A stretch of DNA of 64,000 nt from Janthinobacterium sp. TND4EL3. GTDB lineage: Bacteria > Pseudomonadota > Gammaproteobacteria > Burkholderiales > Burkholderiaceae_D. This document shows, piece by piece, positions 25,616 to 34,635 of the stretch. Numbering within the stretch: the stretch's first letter is position 1; each line of letters opens with the position of its first letter. The notes beneath the pieces were generated by a model that was not told the origin of the DNA, did not search any database, and saw nothing but the letters and a program-made list of their open reading frames with translations. Both the position numbers and the translations under genes were made by a program. The stretch covers positions 1 to 64,000 of the forward strand of contig NZ_FTMV01000014.1 in assembly GCF_900156175.1 (NCBI RefSeq). The letters are read 5' to 3'.

Positions 25616-26269
25616 TCAATGGCCTTCGCTGGCGTTGAACATGGATTTGGCGTAGATCAAGCCCAGGCCATAGCCGCCGCCGTGCGCCACGGCCGTCGCC
25701 ACCGTGGCATTGTAGGTCTCGCCGCGGGCCCAGTCGCGCTGCAGCTCCAGCAGGTACTGCACGGACGTCATCGGCTGCGCGCCCGCCTGTATCATGCGCT
25801 GCATGGCCATCGCATGGGCTTCGTCCGAGACGTCGCCGCTGGCGTCGGCGATCACGTACACCTCGAAGCCCTGCGCCAGCGCCGACAGGGCCGGTCCGAC
25901 GATGCAGACGGACGTCCACAGGCCGGCCAGCACGATCTTGCCCTTGCCGTAGCCATTGACCTTGTCGGCGATGCGCGCGTCTTCCCAGGTGTTCATGGTG
26001 GTGCGGTCGATCGGCGCCCGCTCCGGAAAGACGGACTGGATTTCGTCGAAGATGGGGCCGGAGAAGGACTTGGCCGCCACCGTCGTCAAAATCGTCGGCA
26101 CCTTGAATTCCAACGCCGCCTTGGCCACCAGGGCCGCGTTGTTGCGCAGCAGGGCCAGGTCGATCGAACGCGTGGCAAACGCCATCTGCGACTGGTGGTC
26201 GATCATGATCAGGGTATGATCGTTCGGGGTCAGCAATTTTGGCGCGGCTTGGGCGGTAGCGATAGGCAT
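25616..26269 (-). CDS. Isochorismatase-family (YcaC-like) hydrolase
   Basis: A 217-residue cysteine hydrolase of the isochorismatase/nicotinamidase fold, YcaC branch. The catalytic Asp lies in LIMIDHQSQM, the Lys in GKIVLAGLW or the earlier TTVAAKSF, and the nucleophile Cys in LWTSVCIVGPALSA. AAGGAAAAC precedes the ATG. It is the first gene of the isochorismatase-amidohydrolase-XapX-XapX operon, which suggests stepwise breakdown of an unknown amide. The N-terminal AQAAP stretch is too weakly hydrophobic for a signal peptide. Confidence 0.88.
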   Translation of the reverse strand: MPIATAQAAPKLLTPNDHTLIMIDHQSQMAFATRSIDLALLRNNAALVAKAALEFKVPTILTTVAAKSFSGPIFDEIQSVFPERAPIDRTTMNTWEDARIADKVNGYGKGKIVLAGLWTSVCIVGPALSALAQGFEVYVIADASGDVSDEAHAMAMQRMIQAGAQPMTSVQYLLELQRDWARGETYNATVATAVAHGGGYGLGLIYAKSMFNASEGH

Positions 26270-26485
26270 GATGTTTTCCTTAGTGAAAATAATTGAATAT
26301 GAAAAAAGCGTTCTCTGTACGGCGATCCTGCTCCTGCCCTTGCGTCACGCAGCGTGTGCCGGGCCAGTGCTGTGCAGTATGGAGGAGCCGCCCCGAAAAG
26401 AAAAACGGAAAGAATAGCAAGCTATATTCGATTTTTTCGATAATCAACATGGCACGCACCGACGCGGCCGACACAAGGAGAAAAC

Positions 26486-26734
26486 ATGGGATATGAATTC
26501 AGGATCACGGCCAGCCTGACGCCAGGCCAGCGCCAGCACGTCACGCAGCTGCTTGAAGCACGGGCGCCGCGCGCGCCCGGCGCCGCCATGCCGGAGACGG
26601 ATATCCGGCTGACGGAGTCCGGCCTGTATATCTGCCAGAACCTGCGCCCGGACCCGTGGCACGGACTGGCGCCGCTGCGGGCCTACCTGGACGCCGAGGG
26701 CGTGCGCTGCGCCGTCGACGAGGTCGACGACTAG
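26486..26734 (+). CDS. Small hypothetical protein
   Basis: An 82-residue acidic, soluble protein with a strong ribosome-binding site (AAGGAGAAAAC) 4-5 nt before the ATG, so it is very likely expressed. No family is recognised. The pattern (YEFRITASLTPGQRQHVTQL, LTESGLYICQNL, PLRAYLDAEGVRCAVDEVDD) suggests a small alpha/beta fold. It stands alone between a divergent isochorismatase operon and a convergent chemoreceptor gene. An AT-rich stretch at 26400-26450 with TATATT probably holds its promoter. Confidence 0.7.
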   Translation: MGYEFRITASLTPGQRQHVTQLLEARAPRAPGAAMPETDIRLTESGLYICQNLRPDPWHGLAPLRAYLDAEGVRCAVDEVDD

Positions 26735-26818
26735 GCTACGCTGGCGGGGCGAGGCGGAAGGGGCGGCCAGTTATGGCCGCAAACCAGCGTCGCGGCCGCC
26801 AGGCAAGGCCGGGCCGGG

Positions 26819-28540
26819 CTAGAACTCTTCCCACTCGTCATTCCTGGCCTGGCGCTGGGCCTCGCCGGCCTGCGCGGCGCGCGGCGGCGCCACCCTGGCA
26901 GGCGCCGCCTTGGCCGCGGGGCGGGCGGCCAGGCGCGTGACGGGGCGCGCTTGCTTGCGGCGCGGCGCCGGCGGCGCGGCATCCACCTGCGCCGTCCTGA
27001 ATACGGCCACCGCATCGGCCAGGCGCGCTGCCTGTTCCTGCATGGATTCCGCCGCCGCGGCCGCCTCTTCCACCAGCGCGGCGTTTTGCTGGGTCACCTG
27101 GTCCATTTCGGTGATGGCCTGGTTGACCTGCTCGATGCCGGCCCGCTGTTCGTCGCTGGCGGCCGAGATATGCCCGACGATGCTGCTGACCTTGTGCACG
27201 CTGTCGACGATTTCGCGCATGGTGTGGCCCGCTTCGTCGACCAGGCGCGCGCCGCTCTCCACCTGCGCCACCGAGTCGTTGATGAGGGCCTTGATTTCCT
27301 TCGCCGCGCCAGCGGATCTTTGCGCCAGATTGCGCACTTCCGTGGCGACGACGGCAAAACCGCGCCCTTGCTCGCCCGCGCGGGCCGCTTCCACGGCCGC
27401 ATTCAGGGCCAGGATATTCGTCTGGAAGGCGATGCCGTCGATCACGCCGATGATGTCGACGATCTTGCGCGACGAGTCGTTGATCGAGCCCATGGTGTCG
27501 ACCACCTGCGCCACCACCGCGCCGCCCTTGCCCGCCACGGCGGAGGCCGAGGCGGCCAGGCCGTTGGCTTCATGCGCATTCTGCGCGTTCTGCTGTACCG
27601 TGCTGGTCAGCTCCTCCATCGAGGAAGCCGTCTCTTCCAGCGAACTGGCCTGCTGCTCCGTGCGCGCGGACAGGTCGATATTGCCCGAAGCGATCTGGCG
27701 CGACGCCGTGGCGATGGCTTGCGTGCCGCCGCGCACTTCGGTGACGATGCGCAGCAGGCTGGCCGTCATGTCCTTCAATGCCTGCATCAGCTCGCCCGTC
27801 TCATCCTTCGAGCGCACTTCCACCTGCACCGTCAGGTCGCCCTGCGCCACTTGCCTGGCCACGCCGATGGCCGAACGCAGCGGCACGCTGATGTTGCGCG
27901 CCAGCCACCAGGCGATGGCGGCGGCCAGGAGCAGCGCCAGCGCGCCGCCGCCCAGCAAGGTCCAGTGCGTGCGCGCCTGCAAGGCCGCCGCCGCTTCCGA
28001 ACGCTGCGCCAGCAGCACCGTTTCCGCCTGGCCGATCTCGCCCAGCAGGGCCCGCATGGCATCCATGCCCTGCTTGCCCCGGCCCTCCTTTTCCAGCGCC
28101 AGCACGGGCTCGATGGCCGCCGTGCCCTGCGCCACGGCGCGCCGCAGGGCAATCACGGGTTCGAGCGCGCCGGCCAGCCAGGCTTGCTTGGCGGCATCGA
28201 GCTTCGCCAGCCGTTCCTGCTGGGCCGGGTTGTCGCTGGTCAAGGCGCGCGCCTTGTCCAGGTGCGCGCCGAACGCGGCCTGGCCCGCCTTGTACGGTTC
28301 CAGCGAGGCTTCCGCGCCCGTGATCACATAGCCGCGCTGGCCCGTTTCCATATTGATCAGGCTTTCCAGGATGGCGCTGTTTTCAGCGAGCACCTGGTAA
28401 GTGTGGGTATTGATGGCATTGGCGTCGGCCAGCCGCGCGACATTCAGCGTGGCGACGGTGACCAGGGCGGCCAGCAGCAGGACGATGGTGGCAAAACCGC
28501 CATACAGGCGGGTGGCGATGCGAAGATCGGCGATACGCAT
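26819..28540 (-). CDS. Methyl-accepting chemotaxis protein with CHASE3-type sensor
   Basis: A 573-residue chemoreceptor: TM1 (about 10-32), a helical CHASE3-like periplasmic domain ([29 protein letters not shown]), TM2 (about 190-212), HAMP, and a cytoplasmic signalling domain with the hairpin tip [20 protein letters not shown] followed by [20 protein letters not shown]. The C-terminal end NDEWEEF resembles the WxxF tether that binds CheR/CheB, suggesting it is adaptation-competent. AGGAGGAATATC precedes the ATG. No che gene is nearby. Confidence 0.93.
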   Translation of the reverse strand: MRIADLRIATRLYGGFATIVLLLAALVTVATLNVARLADANAINTHTYQVLAENSAILESLINMETGQRGYVITGAEASLEPYKAGQAAFGAHLDKARALTSDNPAQQERLAKLDAAKQAWLAGALEPVIALRRAVAQGTAAIEPVLALEKEGRGKQGMDAMRALLGEIGQAETVLLAQRSEAAAALQARTHWTLLGGGALALLLAAAIAWWLARNISVPLRSAIGVARQVAQGDLTVQVEVRSKDETGELMQALKDMTASLLRIVTEVRGGTQAIATASRQIASGNIDLSARTEQQASSLEETASSMEELTSTVQQNAQNAHEANGLAASASAVAGKGGAVVAQVVDTMGSINDSSRKIVDIIGVIDGIAFQTNILALNAAVEAARAGEQGRGFAVVATEVRNLAQRSAGAAKEIKALINDSVAQVESGARLVDEAGHTMREIVDSVHKVSSIVGHISAASDEQRAGIEQVNQAITEMDQVTQQNAALVEEAAAAAESMQEQAARLADAVAVFRTAQVDAAPPAPRRKQARPVTRLAARPAAKAAPARVAPPRAAQAGEAQRQARNDEWEEF

Positions 28541-28705
28541 GATATTCCTCCTGGAATGAACACCCGGCGCCGCGGCGAGTCCCGCGCTGGGAGTGCTACA
28601 GGGAATCATAATGAATAACGCCATGAAAAGGTGCGCCCTGACCATGTATTTCTTTTACCTGTGGTATTGCATACTTTAAACAAACTCGGCGGTTTTTTGC
28701 CATGC

Positions 28706-28714
28706 TGTTATACT
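28706..28714 (+). promoter_or_regulatory. Extended -10 promoter of rhlE
   Basis: TGTTATACT gives an extended -10 (TGN plus TATACT at 28709-28714) without a good -35. It would start a leader of about 110 nt before the rhlE ATG, within which no protein frame is convincing. Confidence 0.45.
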
Positions 28715-28829
28715 TCGCGTGTGCGGCACATATGACCAGTCCCCTTGCCGCTGTCTTTCGACCCCTAATCTGATTGCCTGCGACTGGCGCCCCACGATGG
28801 CGACAGGCCGATCTCACAATAAAGTTACC

Positions 28830-30200
28830 ATGTCCTTTTCCTCCCTCGGCTTGTCCGACGCTATCGTACGTGCCGTTACCGAACACGGCTACACCGTGCC
28901 GACCCCGATCCAGTCGCAGGCGATTCCCGCCGTGCTCGCTGGCGGCGACTTGCTGGCCGGCGCACAGACCGGTACCGGCAAGACGGCCGGCTTCACCCTG
29001 CCCGTGCTGCACCGTCTGTCGACCGACGCGAACGGCGCTGCCATCACCAGCAACACCTCGACGCGCCCCATCCGCGCCCTGATCCTGGCCCCGACGCGCG
29101 AACTCGCCGCGCAGGTCGAGGAAAGCGTGCGCGCCTACAGCAAGTACACCAAGCTGAACTCGGCCGTGATCTTCGGCGGCGTCGGCATCAACCCGCAAAT
29201 CAAGCAGCTGAAACATGGCGTCGACATCCTCGTCGCCACGCCGGGCCGCCTGCTGGACCACATGGGCCAGGGCACCGTCGACCTGTCGAAAGTGGAAATC
29301 CTGATCCTCGACGAAGCCGACCGCATGCTCGACATGGGCTTCATCCGCGACATCAAGAAAGTGCTGGCCGTGCTGCCGCCGAAACGCCAGAACCTGCTGT
29401 TCTCGGCCACGTTCTCGGAAGAGATCAAGGCCCTGGCCGACGGCTTGCTGAACAAGCCGGCCATGATCGAAGTGGCGCGCCGCAATTCGACCGTGGAAGT
29501 GATCAAGCAAAAGATCCATCCCGTCGACCGCGACAAGAAGCACCCGATGCTGTCCTACCTGATCAAGTCGAACAACTGGACGCAGGTGCTGGTGTTTACG
29601 CGCACCAAGCATGGCGCCAATAAACTGGTCGAGCAGCTGGGCGCGGACGGCATCGGCGCCCTGGCCATCCACGGCAACAAGAGCCAGTCGGCACGCACGC
29701 GCGCCCTGTCGGAATTTAAAGACGGCACCCTGCAAGTGCTGGTCGCCACCGACATCGCCGCGCGCGGCATCGACATCGACCAGTTGCCGCACGTCGTCAA
29801 CTACGACTTGCCCAACATTCCGGAAGACTATGTGCACCGTATCGGCCGCACGGGCCGTGCCGGCGCCAAGGGCGAAGCCGTGTCGCTGGTCTGCGTGGAT
29901 GAGCACGAAATGTTGAAAGACATCGAAAAGCTGATCAAGCAAACCCTGCCGCGCGAAGTCATCCCCGGCTTCGAGCCGGACCTGAACGCCCGCGCCCAGC
30001 CTGTGCAATTGCGCAGCGGCACCGGCGGTCACCGCAACAACAGCCGCGCGCCAGCCGGCGCCGTCGTGCGCGTGAAAACCGGCGGCGGCGGCGCCAAGCC
30101 ACGCAGCGCCGGCCCGTCGGGCGGCGGTGGCGGCGGCAACCGTTCCGGCAATGCGCCGCGTTCGGCAGCGAATCACCGCTCCGGCGGCCGCGGCCGCTAA
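28830..30200 (+). CDS. rhlE: DEAD-box ATP-dependent RNA helicase RhlE
   Basis: A 456-residue RNA helicase of the RhlE group. Visible motifs in order: Q motif ([14 protein letters not shown]), motif I (AQTGTGKT), Ia (PTRELA), GG, motif II (DEAD), motif III (SAT), motif IV region ([14 protein letters not shown]), motif V (DIAARGIDI) and motif VI (HRIGRTGR). The C-terminal ~60 residues are basic and Gly-rich and bind RNA. ATG 28830 begins the conserved MSFSSLGL; the frame upstream is not conserved. A palindromic repeat element begins 7 bp after its stop. Confidence 0.94.
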   Translation: MSFSSLGLSDAIVRAVTEHGYTVPTPIQSQAIPAVLAGGDLLAGAQTGTGKTAGFTLPVLHRLSTDANGAAITSNTSTRPIRALILAPTRELAAQVEESVRAYSKYTKLNSAVIFGGVGINPQIKQLKHGVDILVATPGRLLDHMGQGTVDLSKVEILILDEADRMLDMGFIRDIKKVLAVLPPKRQNLLFSATFSEEIKALADGLLNKPAMIEVARRNSTVEVIKQKIHPVDRDKKHPMLSYLIKSNNWTQVLVFTRTKHGANKLVEQLGADGIGALAIHGNKSQSARTRALSEFKDGTLQVLVATDIAARGIDIDQLPHVVNYDLPNIPEDYVHRIGRTGRAGAKGEAVSLVCVDEHEMLKDIEKLIKQTLPREVIPGFEPDLNARAQPVQLRSGTGGHRNNSRAPAGAVVRVKTGGGGAKPRSAGPSGGGGGGNRSGNAPRSAANHRSGGRGR

Positions 30201-30206
30201 AACGCG

Positions 30207-30314
30207 GCCTTAAAGCTACTGCGCGGGGCGCTATTGCGTTTGCGTTGCTCGCCGTACTTCGGTACGGCTGCGCGACTCGACGCAATATCACTCCCGCTCG
30301 CTACGCTTTCAGGC
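30207..30314 (+). repeat. Long-hairpin repeat element, copy 1 (108 bp)
   Basis: An imperfect palindrome over its full length, with ends GCCTTAAAGC and GCTTTCAGGC and a centre GCCGTACTTCGGTACGGC. It is homologous to 45787-45900 and 52524-52630; shared blocks include CTACTGCGCGG, TTGCTCGCCGTACT-type arms and CTCGCTACG. It begins 7 bp after the rhlE stop codon, with the same arm nearest the gene as in the other two copies. It carries no coding potential. It may be a MITE-like mobile repeat or an RNA stability element. Confidence 0.8.
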
Positions 30315-30341
30315 GGCGTTTGTCTTTGTTAAAAAGACGAC

Positions 30342-30379
30342 AAAAACCGTTCCAGGACTTGTTTCTGGAACGGTTTTTT
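30342..30379. terminator. Rho-independent terminator
   Basis: A 14-bp stem (AAAAACCGTTCCAG with CTGGAACGGTTTTT) with a 9-nt loop and T-run. It lies 28 bp after the repeat element and is the most likely end of the rhlE transcript. Confidence 0.88.
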
Positions 30380-30444
30380 CATGCACGCCACTGATTGCCG
30401 ATTTGGGCTAGGATAGTGTCCATCCTCCTTACCTGCGCGCCGCC

Positions 30445-31254
30445 ATGCCGAACTTCGCTGCCAACCTCAGCATGATGTTTACCGAACTGCCCTTCCTCGA
30501 CCGCTTTGCGGCCGCCAGGGAGGCCGGTTTCGATGCCGTCGAATTCCTGTTCCCGTATGCCGTCGAGGCGCGGCAGATTGCCATGCGGCTGGAACGCCAC
30601 CATTTGCAGCTGGCCGTGTTCAATCTGCCGCCCGGCGACTGGGAGCATGGCGAGCGGGGCATCGCCTGCGACCCGCGCCGGGGCGAGGAATTCCGCGCCA
30701 GCGTGCAGCTGGCGCTCAACTATGCGCTGGCGCTGGGCGCGAAGCAGCTGCACTGCATGTCCGGCATCGTGCCGCCCGGCATGAGCCTGGAACGGGCGCG
30801 GCAAAGCCTGATCGGCAACCTGCAATTTGCGGCCGACGCCTGCCGTCCGCACGGCATCAACGTGCTGATCGAGCCGATCAACCGCTACGACATGCCCGGT
30901 TACTTTCTGAACCATAGCCAGCAGGCGGCCGACATCATCGCCGACTGCCAGCGCAGCAATATCTTCCTGCAATATGATATTTATCATATGCAGCGCATGG
31001 AGGGCGAACTGAGCAACACTATCCGCGCCCTGCTGCCCCTGATCCGCCACATCCAGATCGCCGACACGCCGGGCCGCCATGAACCGGGCACGGGCGAGAT
31101 CAACTACCGCCACCTGTTCAGGCTGCTGGACCAGGTCGGCTACGCGGGCTGGGTCGGCTGCGAATACCGTCCCGCCAGCGACACCGTTGCCGGACTGGGC
31201 TGGCGCGAGCAATTGACCGCGGCAGAGCCGGCACTCAGGCCGCCGCCGCGCTGA
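30445..31254 (+). CDS. Hydroxypyruvate isomerase-like (OtnI/Hyi) protein
   Basis: A 269-residue TIM-barrel of the AP-endonuclease-2-like isomerase family, close to Hyi and OtnI. Motifs: N-terminal FAANLSMMFTELPFLDRFAA, GFDAVEFLFPY, the metal and catalytic glutamate in VLIEPINRYDMPGYFL, then LQYDIYHMQRMEG, HIQIADTPGRHEPGTGEINY and GCEYRP. It interconverts hydroxypyruvate and tartronate semialdehyde or a 2-oxo-tetronate. The usual glyoxylate-pathway or tetronate partners are not adjacent. Its last 20 bases overlap the convergent sensor kinase gene. Confidence 0.88.
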   Translation: MPNFAANLSMMFTELPFLDRFAAAREAGFDAVEFLFPYAVEARQIAMRLERHHLQLAVFNLPPGDWEHGERGIACDPRRGEEFRASVQLALNYALALGAKQLHCMSGIVPPGMSLERARQSLIGNLQFAADACRPHGINVLIEPINRYDMPGYFLNHSQQAADIIADCQRSNIFLQYDIYHMQRMEGELSNTIRALLPLIRHIQIADTPGRHEPGTGEINYRHLFRLLDQVGYAGWVGCEYRPASDTVAGLGWREQLTAAEPALRPPPR

Positions 31255-32332
31255 AGGGCAAGCTGATACGCGCCAGCACGCCGCCGCCGGGCATGCCGGC
31301 CACGCTCAGGCGGGCCTGCTCACCATACTGCTGTGCAAGACGTTCGCGCACGCTGCGCAAGCCCATGCCGCCGCCCCGCGTCGCCGGCGCCGCCTGCAGG
31401 CCGACGCCCGTATCGCGCACGTCCAGCAGGAGCATCGCCGGCGCGTCCGGGTCTAGGCGCGCCGACACGCACAGCCGTACGGGCCCGGCTTTCGGCTCGA
31501 TGCCGTGCTTGATGGCGTTTTCCACCAGCGTATGCAGCAACAGCGGCGCCAGCGGCACGCCAGCCAGCGCCGGCGCCAGCTCGCAACTGGCCTCAAGGCG
31601 CGGCCCCATGCGTATCTTCATCAGTTCCAGATAGGCGCGGACGGAATCGATTTCCGAGCCGATAGTGCCGCCGCCATCCTGGCTGGCTGGCACGGCCGCG
31701 CGCAGATAGCGTATCAGGTGGCCCGTCATGGCGGCGGCATCGGCTGGCTTGCTGCCCGCCAGGTACTGCACATGCGCCAGGGTATTCCATAGGAAATGGG
31801 GTTCGATCTGCGCCCGCAGCACGGTCATTTCCGCCTGCGCCAGCGCCCGTTCCCGCTCGGCCAGGCTCGCCCGTGCCTGCGCCGCCTCAAGCTGCGCCGC
31901 CGCCGTGCGGCGTTGCTGGCGCAGGTGGCGCAAGGTGGCCCGTCCCGCCACCAGCAGCGCCAGCCCGCAGGCGCCGAAGATGATGAAATCGCTGCCCCTG
32001 TCGCCCTGCATGAATAATTGCGATAAAGACAGAGGCAGCAAGGCGGCGCCGCTGGCGGCCAGGGCAAACACGATGGCCGCGCCCAGCGCCAGTTCCGCCA
32101 CGGCCATCAGCGCGGCGAGCGCGGCGGCGGCCAGTTCGCCCCTGGCGCGGCGCGCGCCCAGCGCCAGCAGCACGGGCACCGTTCCCAGCGCCAGCCCGGC
32201 CAGCAAGCCATGCATGGACACGCTGCTGGCGAGCACCTTTCCGCCCGTCCACTCGATCAGGGCCAGGCCCGGCAGGACCAGCACGGCCGTCAGCAGCGGC
32301 ACGGCACGGCGGTAAGGATGCGCCCCCATCAC
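31235..32332 (-). CDS. LytS/YehU-type sensor histidine kinase
   Basis: A 365-residue membrane kinase. About four hydrophobic segments fill residues 10-130, a short coiled coil (AAQLEAAQARASLAERERAL) follows, then the His_kinase domain with the phospho-acceptor in QIEPHFLWNTLAHVQ and the ATPase motifs VENAIKHGIEPK, DTGVGL and GGGMGLRSVRERL. It pairs with the LytTR regulator directly upstream on the transcript (4-bp overlap). The signal sensed is unknown. Confidence 0.9.
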   Translation of the reverse strand: MMGAHPYRRAVPLLTAVLVLPGLALIEWTGGKVLASSVSMHGLLAGLALGTVPVLLALGARRARGELAAAALAALMAVAELALGAAIVFALAASGAALLPLSLSQLFMQGDRGSDFIIFGACGLALLVAGRATLRHLRQQRRTAAAQLEAAQARASLAERERALAQAEMTVLRAQIEPHFLWNTLAHVQYLAGSKPADAAAMTGHLIRYLRAAVPASQDGGGTIGSEIDSVRAYLELMKIRMGPRLEASCELAPALAGVPLAPLLLHTLVENAIKHGIEPKAGPVRLCVSARLDPDAPAMLLLDVRDTGVGLQAAPATRGGGMGLRSVRERLAQQYGEQARLSVAGMPGGGVLARISLPFSAAAA

Positions 32333-33087
32333 ATCGCGCGGAACAAATGGTGGTTCGGCAACGATACCTTCAGGCGCGGCAAGTCCACCTTGAGTTCGAT
32401 CTCCATGGTCTCGCCATGCCGGTGCACGGCGCGGATGTAGCGGCGGTTGACCAGGGTGCTGCGGTGCGTCTGCAGATACAGCCCCGCATCGAGCTGGTCG
32501 GTCAGCTGGCGCAGGGAGTGGCGGATCAAGCCGTCGCAGCCCTCGCCCACCACGCGCGTGTACTTGCTGTCGGCCTCAAAAAAATACACGTCGTCAATAT
32601 GTAGCATGCACACTTCCTTGCCCACGGCGACGTGCAGCCATTCCAGGCGCGGTGGCGGCGCGGCGGACGGCACGGCAATGCCCAGCTGCGCCAGCGCCGC
32701 CGCCAGGTCCTGCAAGGGTGCGGACGGCGGCGCAGTGCCCAGGCGCAACTTGGCCACCACCTTCGCCAGGCGCGCCGTATCGAGCGGCTTGAGCACGTAA
32801 TCGACGGCATTGGCCTCGAAGGCCTGCAGCGCGTGGTTATCGAAGGCGGTCACGAACACCACCCGCGTGCTCGCCTGCAGGGCATGCGCCACCTGCAAGC
32901 CCGTCAGGCCGGGCATGCGGATATCCAGGAAGGCGATTTCCGGCTGCAGCGCCTCGATCATGGCCAGCGCCGCGATGCCATCCTCGGCTTCGCCCAGCAC
33001 GCAAAGCTCCGGCCACAGCGCCAGCAGTTGCTGGCGCAGGGCGGCGCGCATATGCGGTTCATCGTCGGCAAGAATGGCGGTGGGCAT
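32329..33087 (-). CDS. LytTR-family response regulator
   Basis: A 252-residue regulator. Receiver domain residues 4-120 (acidic pocket DDEP, phospho-acceptor Asp in AFLDIRMPG, Lys in VLKPLD), linker, then a C-terminal LytTR DNA-binding domain (VYFFEADSKYTRVV, HRSTLVNRRYIRAVHR). It comes first in the operon and its stop overlaps the kinase start (ATGA). LytTR proteins bind bent direct repeats; targets are not evident here. Confidence 0.92.
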   Translation of the reverse strand: MPTAILADDEPHMRAALRQQLLALWPELCVLGEAEDGIAALAMIEALQPEIAFLDIRMPGLTGLQVAHALQASTRVVFVTAFDNHALQAFEANAVDYVLKPLDTARLAKVVAKLRLGTAPPSAPLQDLAAALAQLGIAVPSAAPPPRLEWLHVAVGKEVCMLHIDDVYFFEADSKYTRVVGEGCDGLIRHSLRQLTDQLDAGLYLQTHRSTLVNRRYIRAVHRHGETMEIELKVDLPRLKVSLPNHHLFRAM

Positions 33088-33144
33088 GTGATACTTTCCT
33101 AAAAGTAAGATAATTGCAATGATAGGCTAGCGCCAGGCCAGCGT

Positions 33145-33909
33145 CTATCGGCGCGAGCTCGACACCAGCGCGTAGGCGCCGGCGCGCACGCCAGTCGCAC
33201 GCACTTCCCAGCGCGCGCCCGCATCGGCCAGCGTCGCTGCCGCGCATTCCCACTGCGTCTTCTGCGGCGCCAGGTAGCATAGCGAAGGCGCCTGCACATT
33301 ACCGTAGCGCGCCTTGTCGAGCACAAAATAGAGGGTGCTGTCGGCCGGCGTGAAATTGCTGACAAATTCGAAGCCATCGATCAAGTGGCCCGGCAACTGC
33401 GCCATCGGCAGGCTGGCGTGCCAGTAGGTCGACCATCCGGCCGGACGGGTATAGTCATTGCGCAATTTCGACAGGTGCACGGTGCACGCGATGGCGCGTG
33501 GCGCCAGCACGGTGGGAATGCGCGCGCCCATGACCCAGGCCGGATCGCCGGCGCCGGGCAAAGTGGCGACCATGCCGTCGGCGACCGCGCCGCGGTAGTC
33601 GTTGATGTCGAGTTTGAGCGCCAGCCCCCCTTCAAGCGCCTGGCTGCTGCCGGCGAGAGACCGCAGGGAGCTGGCCGTATAGCGGTAGCCATTCATGAAA
33701 GTGGGCGCGGCGTCCCAGCCCTCCCCGGTCACCGAACGCGTTTCCGGCGACTTGATGCCGCAATACTCGGCCATGGGCACGAACAGGCTGGCGTCGGCCG
33801 CCGGGCCGCGCGCCTCGCCATCGCCGCCGACCACGCCGCCACAGGCGCCGAGCAACACGGCGCAAAGCAGGCTGGCTAGGGCGGAGGGTAAAGAAGTACG
33901 GATATTCAT
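33145..33909 (-). CDS. Hypothetical lipoprotein
   Basis: A 254-residue exported protein with a lipoprotein signal peptide: LASLLCAVLLGACGG, cleavage before Cys23. The mature part is beta-rich with scattered cysteines (EYCGIKS, IACTVHL, SLCYLAP, WECAAAT) that could pair. No known domain is recognised. ATG 33909 was chosen because it directly starts the signal peptide. It is divergent from an exported protein/CHAT gene pair, so a functional link is possible but unproven. Confidence 0.72.
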   Translation of the reverse strand: MNIRTSLPSALASLLCAVLLGACGGVVGGDGEARGPAADASLFVPMAEYCGIKSPETRSVTGEGWDAAPTFMNGYRYTASSLRSLAGSSQALEGGLALKLDINDYRGAVADGMVATLPGAGDPAWVMGARIPTVLAPRAIACTVHLSKLRNDYTRPAGWSTYWHASLPMAQLPGHLIDGFEFVSNFTPADSTLYFVLDKARYGNVQAPSLCYLAPQKTQWECAAATLADAGARWEVRATGVRAGAYALVSSSRR

Positions 33910-34101
33910 GCTGGGCTGCCTCGGTGAGTGGATGAGGCCACGATTCTGGCCGGCGCCATGCGGGGGCGCAGCCGCCTTGCGACGAATGGCGGCAAATGTC
34001 CGAGCAACACCGCCTTCGGGCCGACGAATGCCCATGCAATATTGCCATGAGACACTATTACAACTGCTATACTTATGCTTATTTCATAACGCCCGCGGGC
34101 C

Positions 34102-34635
34102 ATGCCGGCAATGCCATCTTCCGACCATCCGCTGTCCTGCCGCCTGGCCGCCTGCCTGCTTGCCCTGTGTGGCACGGCCCATGCTCAAGCCCCCTCCCTC
34201 GACGCGGATACCGTGCTGCAGATGCACAGGTTGCAGCAACTGGAACTGGCAACGGGCAGGCCGCTGGCGCTGGCGACGGCGCTGTGCATGGATGAGAGGC
34301 TGGGCGCGGCGTGGAAGCTGCCCGGCACGGGCGCGATGCCGCCCAGCCGCTGGCAGCCGGTGGCCGAGCGCATGCGGCTGATGGCGGAGCAATGCACCGT
34401 GCAAGATGACGACAGGCAATATCGCGATACGGCCAGCTGGCGTGCCGCGCTGGAGCAAAAGCTGCAGCGGCGCACGCAGATGGAGGCGGAACGGCAGCGC
34501 CTGCGCGCCTGCGTGGCGCAGGCGGCGACGACCGATGCGCTGCAAAGCTGCATCGCCGCGCCAGGCCAGCCGCCGCTCACGCCGCAGGCATGGCAGCGCT
34601 GGCTGACCATCTATGCCAACCGCGAGCGCACATGA
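34102..34635 (+). CDS. Hypothetical exported protein, coupled to the CHAT protein
   Basis: A 177-residue protein with a signal peptide (hydrophobic CRLAACLLALCGTAHAQA, cleavage near residue 29) and a helical, Gln/Arg-rich mature part with four cysteines (LCMDE, EQCTV, RACVA, SCIAA). It is not recognised. Its stop codon overlaps the start of the CHAT-protein gene (ATGA), which argues that the two proteins are made together and may interact outside the cytoplasm. Confidence 0.7.
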   Translation: MPAMPSSDHPLSCRLAACLLALCGTAHAQAPSLDADTVLQMHRLQQLELATGRPLALATALCMDERLGAAWKLPGTGAMPPSRWQPVAERMRLMAEQCTVQDDDRQYRDTASWRAALEQKLQRRTQMEAERQRLRACVAQAATTDALQSCIAAPGQPPLTPQAWQRWLTIYANRERT

